Positions 9,818 through 24,800 of a stretch of DNA of 64,000 nt are shown here, in pieces (position 1 is the stretch's first letter; each line of letters opens with the position of its first letter). The position numbers and the translations under genes are program-made. The notes under the pieces are model-generated. The model saw only the letters and a list, made by a program, of their open reading frames with translations. It was not told the origin of the DNA and ran no database searches. The stretch comes from Ptychodera flava. Taxonomy: Eukaryota > Hemichordata > Enteropneusta > Ptychoderidae. Location of the stretch: assembly GCF_041260155.1 (NCBI RefSeq), contig NC_091932.1, positions 5,975,501-6,039,500 on the forward strand, read 5' to 3'.

Positions 9818-12800
9818 ATGGCGGAGAAGGTGAGTAGTTGTCCGTCAGGAAATAATTATCTACCAGTCGATTCAAATTGTTCTGGTACAGGTCACTTCTT
9901 GTTACCTCAAGGTATTTTGCGTCGATAAGAGGAGGCCCAAGTCTCGACTGTTTCCCTTTTTCGGCTCACATGAGCCGGTGACACGTTGCTAACACGCTAT
10001 TGACTACGTGTTCAGTCCCGGCCCAATTTACCCGGTATCATCTGGTCGTGCCAAACCCAAGTTTTCCTTGAGTAATTGTTGTTTATGTTGCCGGCGAATC
10101 TTACTCATACCAAGAATATTCAGTAATTAGACGGCAACCCAACTATAACGATGGTTCGGGATTGTTCGCTTGTAAAGCAATCGTGTGGTTTCGTATTACA
10201 ATGTGAAAAGGGCGGTTGCAATAATATTTTTAGGTTATTCCTCAGTCATAATTTCTATCATGATTTCAGATCTCACAGTTTCTTGATATTCCTCGAAATA
10301 TTAAAATTTACTGTCCTATCGAGAGTTCATTAAACTTGTCTCAAGGTAGTTTGTTTTGGCTACACAATCATTGCTGATTTCATCGAGAAACAGTTATTTT
10401 ATGAACTCTTCAACTATGGAGATTTGTTGTTTGTGGGGCAAAAAAAAGATTTTCTCTCATGCATGTCTTCGTTAAGTTTCTTGTCGGACGCGTTTCTTTT
10501 ATAGGCACAATAAATCTGCAAAATATTTCAGATAACCAACATTCTTAACATATAAGACATCTGGCGTAGCTTTCTTCAAATAAGACAGCCAAGTCTATAG
10601 CAGACCTCTGCTTTAGAGGGGAGCAGTGAAAGTAGCGTCTAAGATATCACTTGGTTGATACGTGATATGATTATTCATATTGACCAATCACAGTTTAAAA
10701 ACTGTTGCAATGTTGCTGTTAATATTCAGGACACATGTATACTTGCAAAGAGAAAAAAAATCTCTGATCAAGGTCAATGGGCATCCTTTGTATTTTGTGT
10801 GTGTGGCAAAAGTACAAAATCCAATTTTAAATGTAAAGAGAAGACTACTCAACATTCTATGTTTAGAACAAATAGTACCTGTAGTATATACAACAAATCC
10901 TTCCAAGTTGTTCGAATTATCATTGATTTCAGAGTGCCCAGAAGCTTACATTCAAGCACCATCCTGCTATGCCAGTGAAATCAACACACAGCCTACAGTA
11001 TATTCTGTTATTTATCCTCACAAATTAATAATAGTTTTGATATATGAATGAAACTATACTCACACTTTATACTTTAGTTCAGTTCTGATTTTGATGGGCT
11101 GACACTGTCACTCACATTTCCTAATTTAGATGTCCAAAATCGTTGTAGAAAACGATACTCCTGCATCAAAAATTGAGAACACTAACAGTAACATTATGTT
11201 TAATGTCAACTTTAGATCAATAGCCTTAAATGCTGTCAGTGGTAGGGTGCAGAGAGGGTACGTAGTAAGTACATGTAGTTTATACATATTCTGGACACTT
11301 TTCTTAATGAAAATGATCAAGTTAAATAGTTCTGATGGACAGTTTGTATCACTGAAGAGACATAGTACAATGCAGACATATGTACAACAGCTTTTTACAA
11401 GTCATGAAGTAATTCAGATCAAACAACACAACAAGTGCAAATTGTCATTATGTGGCTGTAAATTCTAATACGAAAAAAGTTTCATTCCAAGAAATAATCA
11501 TAATGTTAGAAGTCAAGTAAAACTCTGTGATGCTTTAGACCTGTGAGCTATTCATATTCAAATTTTGGTATGGCTTCATTCATGAAAACAGATCAGACTA
11601 TTGCGTACAAAAGGCCAAACAGAACAGCAAAAAACATGTCAGCCCACAGTCCCTCAACAGAAAGGACAATGGTCAGTCTCTACTGTCTATGAGCAGTCCC
11701 AGTACTGGTGTTCTCCACAGCTTGGAAAAACAGAGGAGTGACAAATTTACATAACAATTTAAAATGCATATTCTTTTGTTGTGACAGTGTGTCCTTTTGT
11801 ATGAGTAGATTGCTCCAACAACAGAAGGGTGGTTCACCCTTCAAAATCTCCTTGTGGAGAACCCTACACTACATGTATATGTGTTTCAAAAAAGAAAGTG
11901 TTGTTCAGTACTTGTATGATGGTCAGATATGTAAATTCAATCTTATCTTCTGATTAGCATCACTTGATTATGTCTTGATGTGTTCACATTTTTAATTTGA
12001 GTAAAATCAAATTGCAGATGTTATAATTAAAGGGACAAAGTCACCCATTTTTCATGAATTTTGTTTGATACGAGATACTACTTATATTGTTTGACATGTT
12101 GAAAGATACTGAATGAATGGTTGACCATGCATATATTCAACCCCGGTTTTAGACACGATACATGAAACCATGGCGAAGATGAATTAATGGTCATGACCAT
12201 TAATTCATTTTCACGCTGGTTTCATTTAATTTGTCTAAAACCGGGTTTGAATATATGCATGGTCAACCATTCATTCAGTATCTTTCAACATGCCAAACAA
12301 TATAAGTAGTATCTTGTATCAAACAAAATTTATGAAAAATGAGCAACTTTGTCCGTTTAAATGGCTCATGTTGTCAGGCCAACAGCCAGTTATAAGACAC
12401 TGCAGGAGAAGATATTATCAATATTAAAGGTAGTTGATAATATAATAATAAAGAGCCTGAAGTTACATTACATAAATGTTAAACTTTACATTGCTTTGTG
12501 ATATCACATTTACTGTATGACTGCTGAGTCCAGATTAAAACCCTATACATTTTCAGTAAGCGTGATTTGTCCTCGTTAAGGCTAGCCTGCCAGACTTAAT
12601 CCAAGGACTAATGCAACAGATGCAATTCCCACATCAAGATTACAAATATGCCTGTAACCAGGTAACAAGTTCCAATTATCATTTATTCACAGTTGATAGC
12701 AAAAACTATCAATCTATTAAAAACGAGCTCTCAAAGCTTCGAATTCATTGAGAGGACTGTGAAAGTTCTCTGTGAAGTGGAAGTTGGCCCGCAGTTCTTG

Positions 12801-15800
12801 CTGACTGTATCTGCAACAAATGCACAAGGTCAGGGTCAAAGGTCAATAAGGAGAAAGTTCAAGTCAAAAAAGCAGTAATACTGGGAAATGACCTTCAAGG
12901 AAATAAAATCCTAAATTATTGGCTCATTAAGAGTAGAGTGATATAACTCATTTGTTGGAGGTTGGGTTTCAGTGTGCTATGAAAGTAATGTTGTCACTGT
13001 CAGTAGTGTCGCAAGGAGACTTTACCTCACGCGGCTTCGCTTTCTGTGTCAGTATGAATCTGTATCATGTATCACAGTGACTGTAGAAATTAATCTCTCA
13101 AATGGAAAACTCAGATTGTTGAATGACAAACCTTTCAGTTCTTTTATTGTAATAATGCTTCAGTACAATAATGTAAGTACATTACTGAAGTAGGTTTGCC
13201 TTCCAATGGTCCTGCATTTTATTCAAACAAGGTGTTATGCACTTTTGATAATTTCTCAATTTCAAATGGTAAGGAGACAGTTCTCATATATCTGCTGTTC
13301 ACTTTATGTGCATCTAGAAATACTACTACTGTTACTGTTTCTCTCAAAGTGCATCATTGATAGGGATACAAGAATGTCCAAACATATCATAAAAGTAATA
13401 TAATATACCATTATGACTAGTAATTGAACCAAAAAACTCTAATATCTCTTGAATTTAAAGCGAAGCTGTCATAAATTTTGATTGTTGAAGCCACAGCATG
13501 GTTGATAAAGTTGTTTTTGCTCTGACTGTTCAAACCTTTCACCAATGCCAACAACTACGTGAAACTTTTCTGTGCAAAATTATCTGTTTGTTGTATTCTA
13601 TAAAATAAAAAACAAGACAGCTTGTCTACACAAGAAATATTCAATTTTCAACAGGTTGCTACCTTCAAAGACTCTTCTTTGCAACTCATTTGCAAGACAG
13701 TAGTTCTCTTTGAAGAAAAACATCACATCAGATCCAGACCAGAACATCATATCCAATTTGCTGTGTTCAACTTGCAATTCTTTGTTTGCTTGAAATATTT
13801 CATGTGTTGATTTTAAAAATTGATTTTAAGCAGTGGTCATAAAGGAGGGAAAGGATAAGAAAAATTTGATATTCTGTTTGAGTTTAAGAATTTTTAAAGA
13901 AAATTTAAACAAATTTGTACCTACACTGTATGCTGCCAAAAAAAGTGGAGGCATCTGAAAATATTCCCATTTCAACACAATAATTAATATTTACAGATCT
14001 AAGTGTGTATTTCTTAGCAGTGATTATCTTGCCTCTATTAAAATTTTCTGTTGTCGTAAACATTCTTATATCAGCATAATTATCAGATTTTTCCATAGAA
14101 TTTTTAATACTTTCAAAACTTCAATTTAAATGATGAATGTCTCAATTTTATACACAAAAGAGCAAACACCTATATAAAAATTTAATATAGTGCCACGTGG
14201 AACTTGGATTTTAATGTCTCATGCTTTTTCAGAATTATTGAATGGGATGACATTTGGCACTAGTGCAGCAGATGTCTTGGCTGTGATTTGCGAATGAAAG
14301 GAGAGATTTACATAATCTGAAAACACAACCTGCAATACTCCAACATGTGTTCTCATCATTAAATGTTATCAATGTTTTATAGTCAACTCCTACACATACC
14401 AAATCTCACACCAGACGAAGAACTGATAATTTTTTAATTTTTTTTATTTCTATACATGAAAACAAAACAAAAAAAAAACCAAAAGTGTGCACACAAATTT
14501 AGTAAATAAAGATGCTCACTTTTTGTAAATCAAGTAAGAAATCTGATATTATTTATATACAGATGCAAACAATGATAGGTTACATGCAGAAATGTTTCAC
14601 TTATCATCTACATTTGTGAAGAATGGTCTTTGAATAAGGATTGTTTTCATAAATATAAAGAGACCTGATAAACTTGTGCAAGGACTTGGCGCTGACTACT
14701 CATGACTGTACACACTGAAAACAAATCCTTGATCAGCTTAGAAATTAATCCAGGCTATTTCACAAGGTTTATAGTGACGGAAAGTTTGAATGTTGTGTAT
14801 CGTATGTTATATGCTGTCAATGTAACAATAACCCCATTCATACTATAGAATATCTGGTAGTCTTCCCTCTATAGCTGCCATCAATGCAGACTGTACACAT
14901 TACAGGCATTACACAAAGTTATCAACTGAGATCAAGATCATGCATGTTGTCCATCATTACCAGAAATGTTTTGACAGGTGGTGCAATCTGAAAATTATTT
15001 ATAAAATAAACTTACTGTATACACTTACCAGTATTTGATCTTGGTATAGATAACAGAAATATTTTGGTAAAATGCACTTCAAGTTCATTTGAGGTCAATT
15101 CATATACTAATTTTCCATATTTTTACCAAGTTAGATATCGTTTAGTTTCTCATTTCTATCTGTTCCATCTCAGAAATTATTAAAAAGTCAAGTGTAAAAC
15201 ACCTAATAGGTACAACTGTAATACTTCAAAAATGCATATCTGTATTTAGACTTTTGATGGACAAGGAATAGGTGACTTATCAAATGATCTAGAACTTGTT
15301 GCAGATAACTTGATAGCAAGTTAGCTGAAAGTGTAGCATAATGAAATTCAACATGGTGTTGTCAATTATAGCCCCCTCTGTTAAAAAGATTGGCTGTAAG
15401 CAACACGTTCTTAATTGTCTCTATTTAGTATGCAGCGTGTTACTGCTCATCTAATGTAGGATACTTTACTGTATTGTTAGTGTTGGTGGGTATTGTGATA
15501 GATTGCCATGGATGAAATATACCCCTGGAATCAAGTTGTCCTTAGAGCCCTTCCCTTTCCAAGCAATTTTCCAAATCATGTCGTGTATCCTTGTTTGCAG
15601 TGAGTTGTACAAAATCTACACTATGACACTTTGAACATAGTTCATGTAGATACATACATGTATTATCATATTACATCTTGGTGGATACTTTCACATACAT
15701 GTATTTATCATATTATCTAGGGGATACTTTCATATGCATTGATGTAAGCTGTGTTCTCTGAGGAAGTGAGAAATTTTCCACTCTGTGATGCGTGCCACAT

Positions 15801-18800
15801 TTTGCAACTTTTGAACAGCTGTTACTCCTCTCATCTGTCACACACATTATTGTGGTGCATCAGCAGAACTCTTGATTTAGTGTTTGCCACTGTATTCCTT
15901 GGATTACAGTAACTGTTTTTGATCCATGTCTAACACAATTGCACTGACTGAGTGGCTAAATTCATCTTTATACTGAATGCGTGTACCTGGTACCGAGCAT
16001 GCGTTTCATGAATCATGAATAAATTGAGGGCTTTCATGTCGTCATGACAGAAAATCTGTTTCTGACCTCAATTCTCAAGTAATAGCTTTGTTTCTGCTGT
16101 CATACATGATTATTATAAAATACCACAGCATGAGGTTTACACTTCAGGATCACATCAACAGGTTTCCATTCTTGTATCATATCATTGCCTATGGCGATAG
16201 ATTTCAATCACACAGATCACAGCAGTAACCATAGCAACATGTCCACTCTTGTATTATATCAGTAACCATGGTGATAAATTTCCATTCCATATGATATCCG
16301 GTTCTTTACAAAACATTCTCTCCCCATGTGGTATATAAATGTCTTTCATAATTTGGTAATGCCTACAGTGAGAATAACAATAGTGTATAATCAATTCTGT
16401 CATTCAGAGCTTGACTAATACATGTAGCAGTGTGCTGATTTTGTGCTTTTTATAGTCTCTTTCCGCTGTGATTAGGCCTTAGCAGTTCATTGTTAAAATG
16501 TATTGAACAAAAGAATAGTTCCAGTGATTACTGTGAATGTAGGCTAATTGTATCAAATTTATCCCTATTTTCAATGCCGTGTATGTACCAGATGCCTTTT
16601 TGAGATCACAAATATAAAATACATTCAAATGACATTGCCATTCATTTGAACGTTACGTCATGAAATTTTTCCAAAGTACATTCTGGAGAGTGTGACAAAT
16701 GTAGATTTTTATTTGACCTTGGATATTTCCCTTCATGTAAGTTTATCTGCCACAGATAATGTCATCCCATTAGGGTACATGTAAGTCAGTCTAACTAGAT
16801 GATCTCCATTGTTAGAAATCCCAGTGGTGCTATATAAAAAATGTGTACTTGTATTCCTAGTGTTTAGCCAACATGGGAGCTAGTTTTGTCATTTCTGTTC
16901 TTAACCTACAAAACAAGCCCAGTTATCAATTGCTTGAAGGTCTCCTGATTGTATGGGAAATTATAAAATGTCGTTCTCTTGTCCCTTTGCTTTACAGATG
17001 CTGACAACCATAGGTTTAGTAGTGTTACTAGGTGTGTCCTACAGTACAGCTTTCTATGTACCAGGTGTTGCACCAGTTGAATTCAAAGATGGTGAAGATG
17101 TTGAAGTGAGAGCAGTAAAGATGACGAGTACAAAGACACAGCTACCATATGAGTACTACTCGTTGCCTTTCTGTAGGCCAGAGGGTGAGCTGCATTACAA
17201 GCCAGAGAATTTAGGGGAAGTCTTGAGAGGTGACAGAATTGTCAATACTCCATACAAGGTATGCATGTGTAAACTGCAAGCTTCCATGACTATTTAAGTG
17301 TTATTTCCTTATATTTTAGACATTTCATTTTGTAAGTGAAAAAGGGCTGTAACTGTCACAATTTGTTAGTGAAATGACTGTTTATCGTAAATTGACTTCC
17401 ATATGTTCCATGACTATTTAAGTGTTATTTCCTTATATTTTAGACATTTCATTTTGTAAGTGAAAAAGGGCTGTAACTGTCACAATTTGTTAGTGAAATG
17501 ACTGTTTATCGTAAATTGACTTCCATACGTGCCTAAATTCAAAGGAAGTAAATTTGTTACATACAACCCCAATTCTGCCTTTTTTTGCAAGCTATTTTTT
17601 CATTCACATAGTTTATACTGTTTCAAAATTAAGTTTTTGTGGCACTCCTGTGAAAAAAATAGATATTTGCAAGCACTGCTTGTAAGATCTTTACTCCAGT
17701 ATCCATCTGTAACTTATAAATGGTTATCAACATAATTGTCAATGTAATTCTGTTTCTGTACATTACCAGTACGAATAATTTCTAGGAAATTGATAGTAAT
17801 GTCAGAAAAATTATGTCACTGTAACATGCTCTGCTTTGATATACACTGACTGATAGATTTTGTTTATGCATGTCACAGAATACAAATCAATGAAAATCAT
17901 GTTTATAAATGAGTTTTTAAGACCATGTTTTGCCATATTGATTTTAACCAACTTACATGTACCTGATAACGACTCAGGAACTTTTGATGGAAAGGTCAAT
18001 GTAAACTTCACCGTCTATGATGTGGTGTCCAACCCAATAAACTTTTCCAAGTGAATTTTGCTATATCATACTTTTCTTGCACAGGTTAAAATGAATGAAG
18101 GCTTGCCGTGTAAAGTTTTGTGTGAGCAGACCCTTGATGCAAAACAGTCAAACACAATGATCTCCAGAATCAAAGAAAATTATTATGTCCATCTGTAAGT
18201 ATGCAACCTAGTTCAGCATCGTTAATATAAGTAGCCTTTTCCCATGCTGATACATCTCTCCATATCTGTGACGTCACTGAAAAATATCAGCCATGATATT
18301 TATTAGTAAACGTTGAGATATGCCTGTCAGTAGTGCTCCTACTGGCAACTTGCAAGAAAACAAAGTAAACAAATCAAATGGTGGCTTTTCTCCATCTACA
18401 ATGGGATCCTGTCAATGTCCAAATTTGAAATGCTTTGAGGGAAATATTTTGGGTAACTAAATACTGTGTGTTGAATGTTGTAATATCATCCTTTGATAGT
18501 TTAGTACAAGTCCTTGACATTTCTTCCACGCTCCAGAGATACTTCAGGATATTTCAGACATTTCCAGGGTTGCAAAGCACAGTCTATCTACACAAATGCC
18601 ATGTGGCATGAGAGTGTGGTTTGACACCTGTTGACATGGTGACTCTTACTGAAAAAAAAAAAAAAAAAATGGCTGCTACTATCTGCTTTGCACAATGATC
18701 AGTTTGCAAACGAAATTAGAATCATGGAGGGTTTGAAGCACAGGAAAGGTTTTCATAGATAATACTGTAATACCGTATTGACCATAGTTCAGTAGTCATT

Positions 18801-21800
18801 TTCCTCCAATCTCATCTTAGTCCTGGTGTCTTTACTCAAGGCATTCAGTAATTTGCGAAAGAATTGTCACATGTAGCTTTTACTTTAGGAGAAACATCAA
18901 ACAGTTTTATGACTGAAGCCTGTTAACGCAAAGGCCATGGCAGAGTAAAAGTAGAACACCCCAGAAATGTAATATTTTTGCTGTCGTTTGTCAAATTTTC
19001 AGCATGGATATATGATAATTCCAGTATTACCACATATCACCTGTTCCTTGTGTTGTATCAGCATTTATATCATTTATGCTGTGTCAGACACTTGACTTGA
19101 TCTCATGTCTGACACATCACAGATGACACTCAAACTGAACAGGTGATGTTAGGTAATGACTTAAAAATACAATATTCCATAGACATTTTATTGAAGGTCA
19201 ACACCAAGAGTGAATTGAATATCTAGTCAGGTTTACTGTTACAAATGCAGCTTTATAAAGTAAATGCAGGGTTTGTTTCTTGTATCCGTAGACCCTAGAG
19301 TCCATGGGTCTATGTTGTATCTTACAAGATTTTCAGTGAATCACCACCTCACCATTTCAAAATTGGCTGTATCTGACAGCAATATACCAGCATGTAATGT
19401 AAAAATTCACCATGGGTTGTAAAAGCTAGACATGATTTCCCTAGGGACACTGACATGTTAATACAAATATGATTAAACATGTTTTTTTTTTATCAGTATT
19501 ACTAGTATGAGAGTTCCAAACCAAATAGAGAAAAGTTCCATGTTTGACATGCAGGAGTGCCTAGTGTGAATATGGATATCTTTCACCCATGCTCTTTATT
19601 TTCTATGCAGGATATCAGATAATTTGCCAGCGGCTACAAGATTTGTGATGTTGGATACTGGAGAAAACCAGTATGAACACGGCTACAGATTGGGACAACA
19701 TCAAGACGACAAAGTAAGCATGAAGTTATGACTCTGTAAACACCTTTTTATCAGAAACGTTATTGAAGGTTGAATTTTGAGATATGAAGCCAAATGAAAT
19801 ATTCATTCCTTTATCGAATTTAGTAGGCTATAAAAAATAAATCTGAAATCTAAGTATTATAATCATAAGAATACCTGTGTGTGGAAGATGGGCCAGTATA
19901 TCCTAGTAATTGCACTGAATGATTAGTGCCAAGATTTAGGTTATAAATTCAGAAAAAATAAAGCTAAAACTATCAGATTTTTCCGCATACTGAATAATTA
20001 TTGTATCCTAACACATAAAAATGGAATTTCATTTTTCTTTTTGGCTTTTCAATGGTGATAAACCACTTCTTAAAATGTGTTTACGTCAGCAGCGAGGTCT
20101 GTGGTTTGCCATGTTGGCAACACATGCGCATTCGAAAGCCAGGCTCAGGCTTTACATTACCCTGTTTCTTGATTGTTCTGTAAAAAACAAGTCAGCTATA
20201 GCAATAAAAAGGCCATACTTGTTGAATTATTCTGAAGGAGATGTCATCTACATGTTGGAAACAGTTACAGCATTAGTGCACAGTAAGTGAGGCTACCCAC
20301 AATTCTCAGTGATCTGTACACAAGGAGATCACTCACTGACTGAAGCAAATTTCTTCTGTACACAGAACAACTCGGTCAATATTTCAAAATTCTGGCAACA
20401 TAGTTCTGATAATCATAATTTTGTGATTCTTACTGTGAATAATGAGAGATAAACCCCTTTTCCACGGAGGAGATAGCAATTTTGAAATTTTGTTGACATA
20501 GATTTTTGACAGCCATATACAATTGATTTTTTTTAATGTTCGTAACAAAGGAAAATTGCATGTCTGACAGGTGGTATGATGAGACCATCTTAGTTGCTCA
20601 TAACTTTATCTTGACAAGTGTGCAATTTTTAGCACCTCCAAACATCGACTGCTCATTCAATTTACTCTTGAATTTTATACATAATCAATAATTTTGGAAC
20701 ATAGTTATAACAAATAAACCTGAACTTAAATTGTAAGTTAAAATTGTTAAGAAACTGATATAATTGATAAAGCCTTTAGCAAAAAAAGTCTGAGTGAACA
20801 AATCAAGGGGAATTGTGGGTAGCCTCACTTACTGTGTAGTGTGTAACAAAGCTGTATCCTTGACTAATATTTAGAGTTGGTGATAGGTCATTTCCATGTC
20901 ATCTTACTTTGTGGTTTCTTCCTTTGTGTGTTTTCCCAGGTGTACATCAACAACCATCTCAAGTTAATATTCAAATATCATGCAGATGCACCAGAAGAGT
21001 AAGTATTCGGAAACACACAGACACACATGCAATATTTCATCTAAGCCATGCAGTAAGTATATCGGAAACACACAGACACACATGCAATATTTCATCTAAG
21101 CCATGCAGTAAGTATATCAGAAACACACAGACACACATGCAATATTTCATCTAAGCCATGCAGTAAGTATATTGAAAACACACAGACACACATGCAATAT
21201 TTCATCTAAGCCATGCAGTAAGTATATTGAAAACACACAGACACACATGCAATATTTCATCTAAGCCATGCAGTAAGTATATTGAAAACACACAGACACA
21301 CATGCAATATTTCATCTAAGCCATGCAGTCACATGATTTGGGTGATTTGGTAATCCAGGCATTGTCTGTCAGACACATCAAAGCAGGTGTTCATTTTGTA
21401 CTGCCAAGACAATCTACAATGCCATTTCCTCATCAGTATAAGTGTAAAGATACTTTTTGGCATCCATTCACAGCAAGACAACATAATTATTAGTATATTT
21501 CAATCTAAATATGACTTGATCCAAAGTGATATTCAGAACGTACCTTTGTCTTGTATCTTTTGTGATACAGTGCCCTTCAAACAAATGCCAAAATTAGTTG
21601 AATTAAAGATTTCCCCCATAACTGCTATGAGGCTTATGGCATCAAAATGTCATATTATAGAGCTAAGGATGGACAATAGGAAAAGTGTTTTAAGATGATT
21701 CACACCAACTCTAAATGAAATACTGCAGACATGCACATGCTTACATGCTTTCAAAATACAAAGTGATGTAATTTTTGAATGGGGTTAACAGTTTGCAACT

Positions 21801-24800
21801 GCAATGAAATTAAGTCAGTGATATCCTTTATAATGAGAAAGACTGATTCATACAATAGAATAGATTTTGGACCAGTAATTATCCGAACATATCTAGTATT
21901 GTTGTAGTTTCCCAGTGTTTTTCATTGTCCTGTAAAAATACTTTGGACACAACTGTCCATATTTTGTTTGATAATTACTCCAGGGAATTCCATCTACAGA
22001 CCATATGTACTTCAATTATCTGATTACTGTTGCATAGAATAAAAACACATTACCAATATTATAAACAGATTACTTCTAATACTGTAGGATTAAATTTATT
22101 TGTAGCAATATTGAAAAATCCCATGTTTGATGAAGGTATACCTGGCGAAGGGCCAAACATTAATACTTGTAATACAGTATTACGTCGAAATGCCTGCTAC
22201 ACTTATCATATCTGGTGTAAATTTACCCATTTCATCACTTGATTTCTTGGGATTTTATCTTTCATCAGTTGTTTCACAGGCACTGAATGCGGACATAATA
22301 AATATCGATAGGATTTGTTGATACCCAGTGTATGGTATTCCACGATCATTGAAATCTGTCTCTGTGTTTATTTCCCAACAGAGACATTCAAACTTACCGT
22401 GTTGTTGGTTTTGAAGTTGAAACCAGAAGTTTGAAGAATGGGGCTGTTGAAAAGACAGCTGAGGACACATGCAAATTAGCAGCTGATGCTGACAGACAAG
22501 AGTTAGAACCAGACAGTAAGTTACAGTTAATAAAGCAATATACAAAAAGTAGACTCCACATGTGAAATGAAATTTAACCCAGCATTTGATATCTGTGTTT
22601 GACTTTCAGTTGTAAAAGCCTTGCCTTGCTTCTGTTAACATCTGGATTTCTCTTTAAAATATATTACATCTGACAAATTCAGGCTTGGAGATTCACCAAT
22701 ATTTTCCTATTCCTTTCTTCAACAGAGGAAAACAAAATCCTGTTCACATATGAAGTGCAGTGGGTATCCAGTGAGATCCGTTGGGCTAGTCGATGGGATA
22801 CGTATCTTGCCATGAGTGATGTACAGATTCATTGGTTTTCAATCATCAACTCAGTGGTTGTTGTGTTCTTCTTGGCTGGTAAGTTCAGTCAGTTATCTGT
22901 CTCTTGTCATACATAGCAGTGTGTTTTCCTCATTTGTTCATAATGGATAAAGTTATTTTGACTCCAGTCAGGTTTATATGGAACACTCGAAAATCAGTTG
23001 TTACTGGAGAAGACATGTTTTTTCTGTGGAAATCTTGATCATCTATACAAAGTGATACATAACTGTGAAGTCATCTATTTGTGTGCAAATTCAATGATGT
23101 TATGTACAAGGATGGATGACTTCTTAGAAGTGAAAATTTCTTATTCATTATTTGGTCCCATTACGAAACTTTTCATCACATTTCCCATAGAGGAAGGACA
23201 TACAGTATCAGTAGATAGCAACACGTTCATGTTCTTGAGCTTCTGACCTTTATATGGCCTTATGTTTACCGATATATTGAAAAGACAACACCAATATGGT
23301 GCCTGTTTCCAATAAACTTAAAAGAGACTGGTAGAATTCACTTCAAAGTGTTATTTCATACTCCAAGGTGCAATATGGCAGTGAGAGTAGTCTTTCACAA
23401 TGCAGAATATTTTTTAATCTCTGCATCGTTGCATTGACTTGAACCTACAGGTATCCTGACAATGATCATTGTAAGAACTCTAAGAAGAGACATAGCACGG
23501 TACAACAAGGAGGAAGATGCTGTGAGTATTGTTCACTGTTTTGTTGGTTGTCATTCTTCAGCAGGTTAAGGTATTTTTGCCGTACAGGCCTTGACTACAA
23601 ACAAAACTGAATATTCAGATCATAGACCATGATACTACGGGCAAAAGTCATAACTAAAGGTTATGAGCTGTGCAAATTTCTCAAAAGTGTTTCTATCCTC
23701 CAACTGTTTTCCTCCGTTTACTCAGGGAAGAGGGAATTTGAATTCACAAGCAAGGAATTTATCAATGTGAAGTTACAATAAGACAGTGTGAAGCTAATAC
23801 ATGAGAATAATGCTGTCAGTACCAAAAATCCCACCTACATATATTACAGGCATTTACCATGTTCTGTAGCTTTTCATTATCAGACATAATGTCCATGGTC
23901 TATACTCTCCTGGAAAGTTCTTGAATTTTAAAGCCACAACGAAAGTCCTGGAAAAGTCCTTGAAAATGAAATTGAGACTTTGAAGGTCATGGAAAATTGA
24001 TAATCCACTCACAATTTGAAATCTCACGAAATGATTGGTCATGATATCTTAAAAATTGTATGGAAAATGAGGTATAAAAATGATATATCGTGAAAACAAA
24101 CACCTGGAAAATGGTACTGTTGACCTCAAAAAGTCCTTGAAAATCACCTGTAAAGTCTTTGAATTGTAAGTGGCCTTGAGTGTATGGAGCCTGGATTTTG
24201 TATTAAAGTACTAAAGGCATGTATACATATTGCTACTATCCTGCAATGTTTCTACATTTTATGTGTTTGTATATCATCGCAGGAGGATACTATGGAGGAG
24301 ACTGGATGGAAGTTGGTTCATGGTGATGTGTTCAGACCGCCTCAGAGAAAGATCCTTCTATCATCTGTCATTGGTGCTGGTGTTCAGATATTCTGTATGG
24401 CTCTGATTACAATTGGTAAGAACTGACTGTGTCTTGCCCTCGCTTCTCTAATATTAGACACCAAAAATATTTCAAAAGTAGTGTAGAGTCATAACCCAGA
24501 AAGCTTAAAAACGCTTGACAAGTTGTTTGAGGAGCTTGTATTAACAATAGTACAAGTATTGTTTTGAAAATTGGCAAACATGCGCCACAAGTCAATTTCG
24601 GTTTTTCCATGAAATTACACTGTTGGTGAGCAAGAAAGAGTGAAAAAAGAACACTTTAAAAGCTGATGTTGGATTCTGTAATGTGGTTATATCATTATCT
24701 GTAGCTATTACAACATTGATAATGATTTGTTGTTTCTTCTTTGCAGTTCTTGCAATGTTTGGTATGTTATCTCCAAGCAGTAGAGGTGCACTACTTACAG

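Larger units (their letters stand above)
9830..16997 (+). other. TM9SF4 intron 1, no exon recognised inside
   Basis: The donor is AAG|GTGAGT and the acceptor a pyrimidine tract ending TTTACAG immediately before ATG. Apart from the palindromic element at 12027-12360, only AT-rich sequence, short open frames without family resemblance, and an X-box-like GTAACCATAGCAAC at 16225-16238 were seen. The longest frames (around 10680-11051 and 11130-11468) show no conserved motif. Confidence 0.6.

Noticed and set aside
10655-11468. Open frames of 107-123 codons in TM9SF4 intron 1
   Set aside because: No recognisable motif, overlapping frames on both strands and AT-driven codon use; likely chance.
20999-21329. 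CRISPR-like array
   Set aside because: Regular direct repeats, but with no unique spacers; this is a contiguous minisatellite in a eukaryotic intron.
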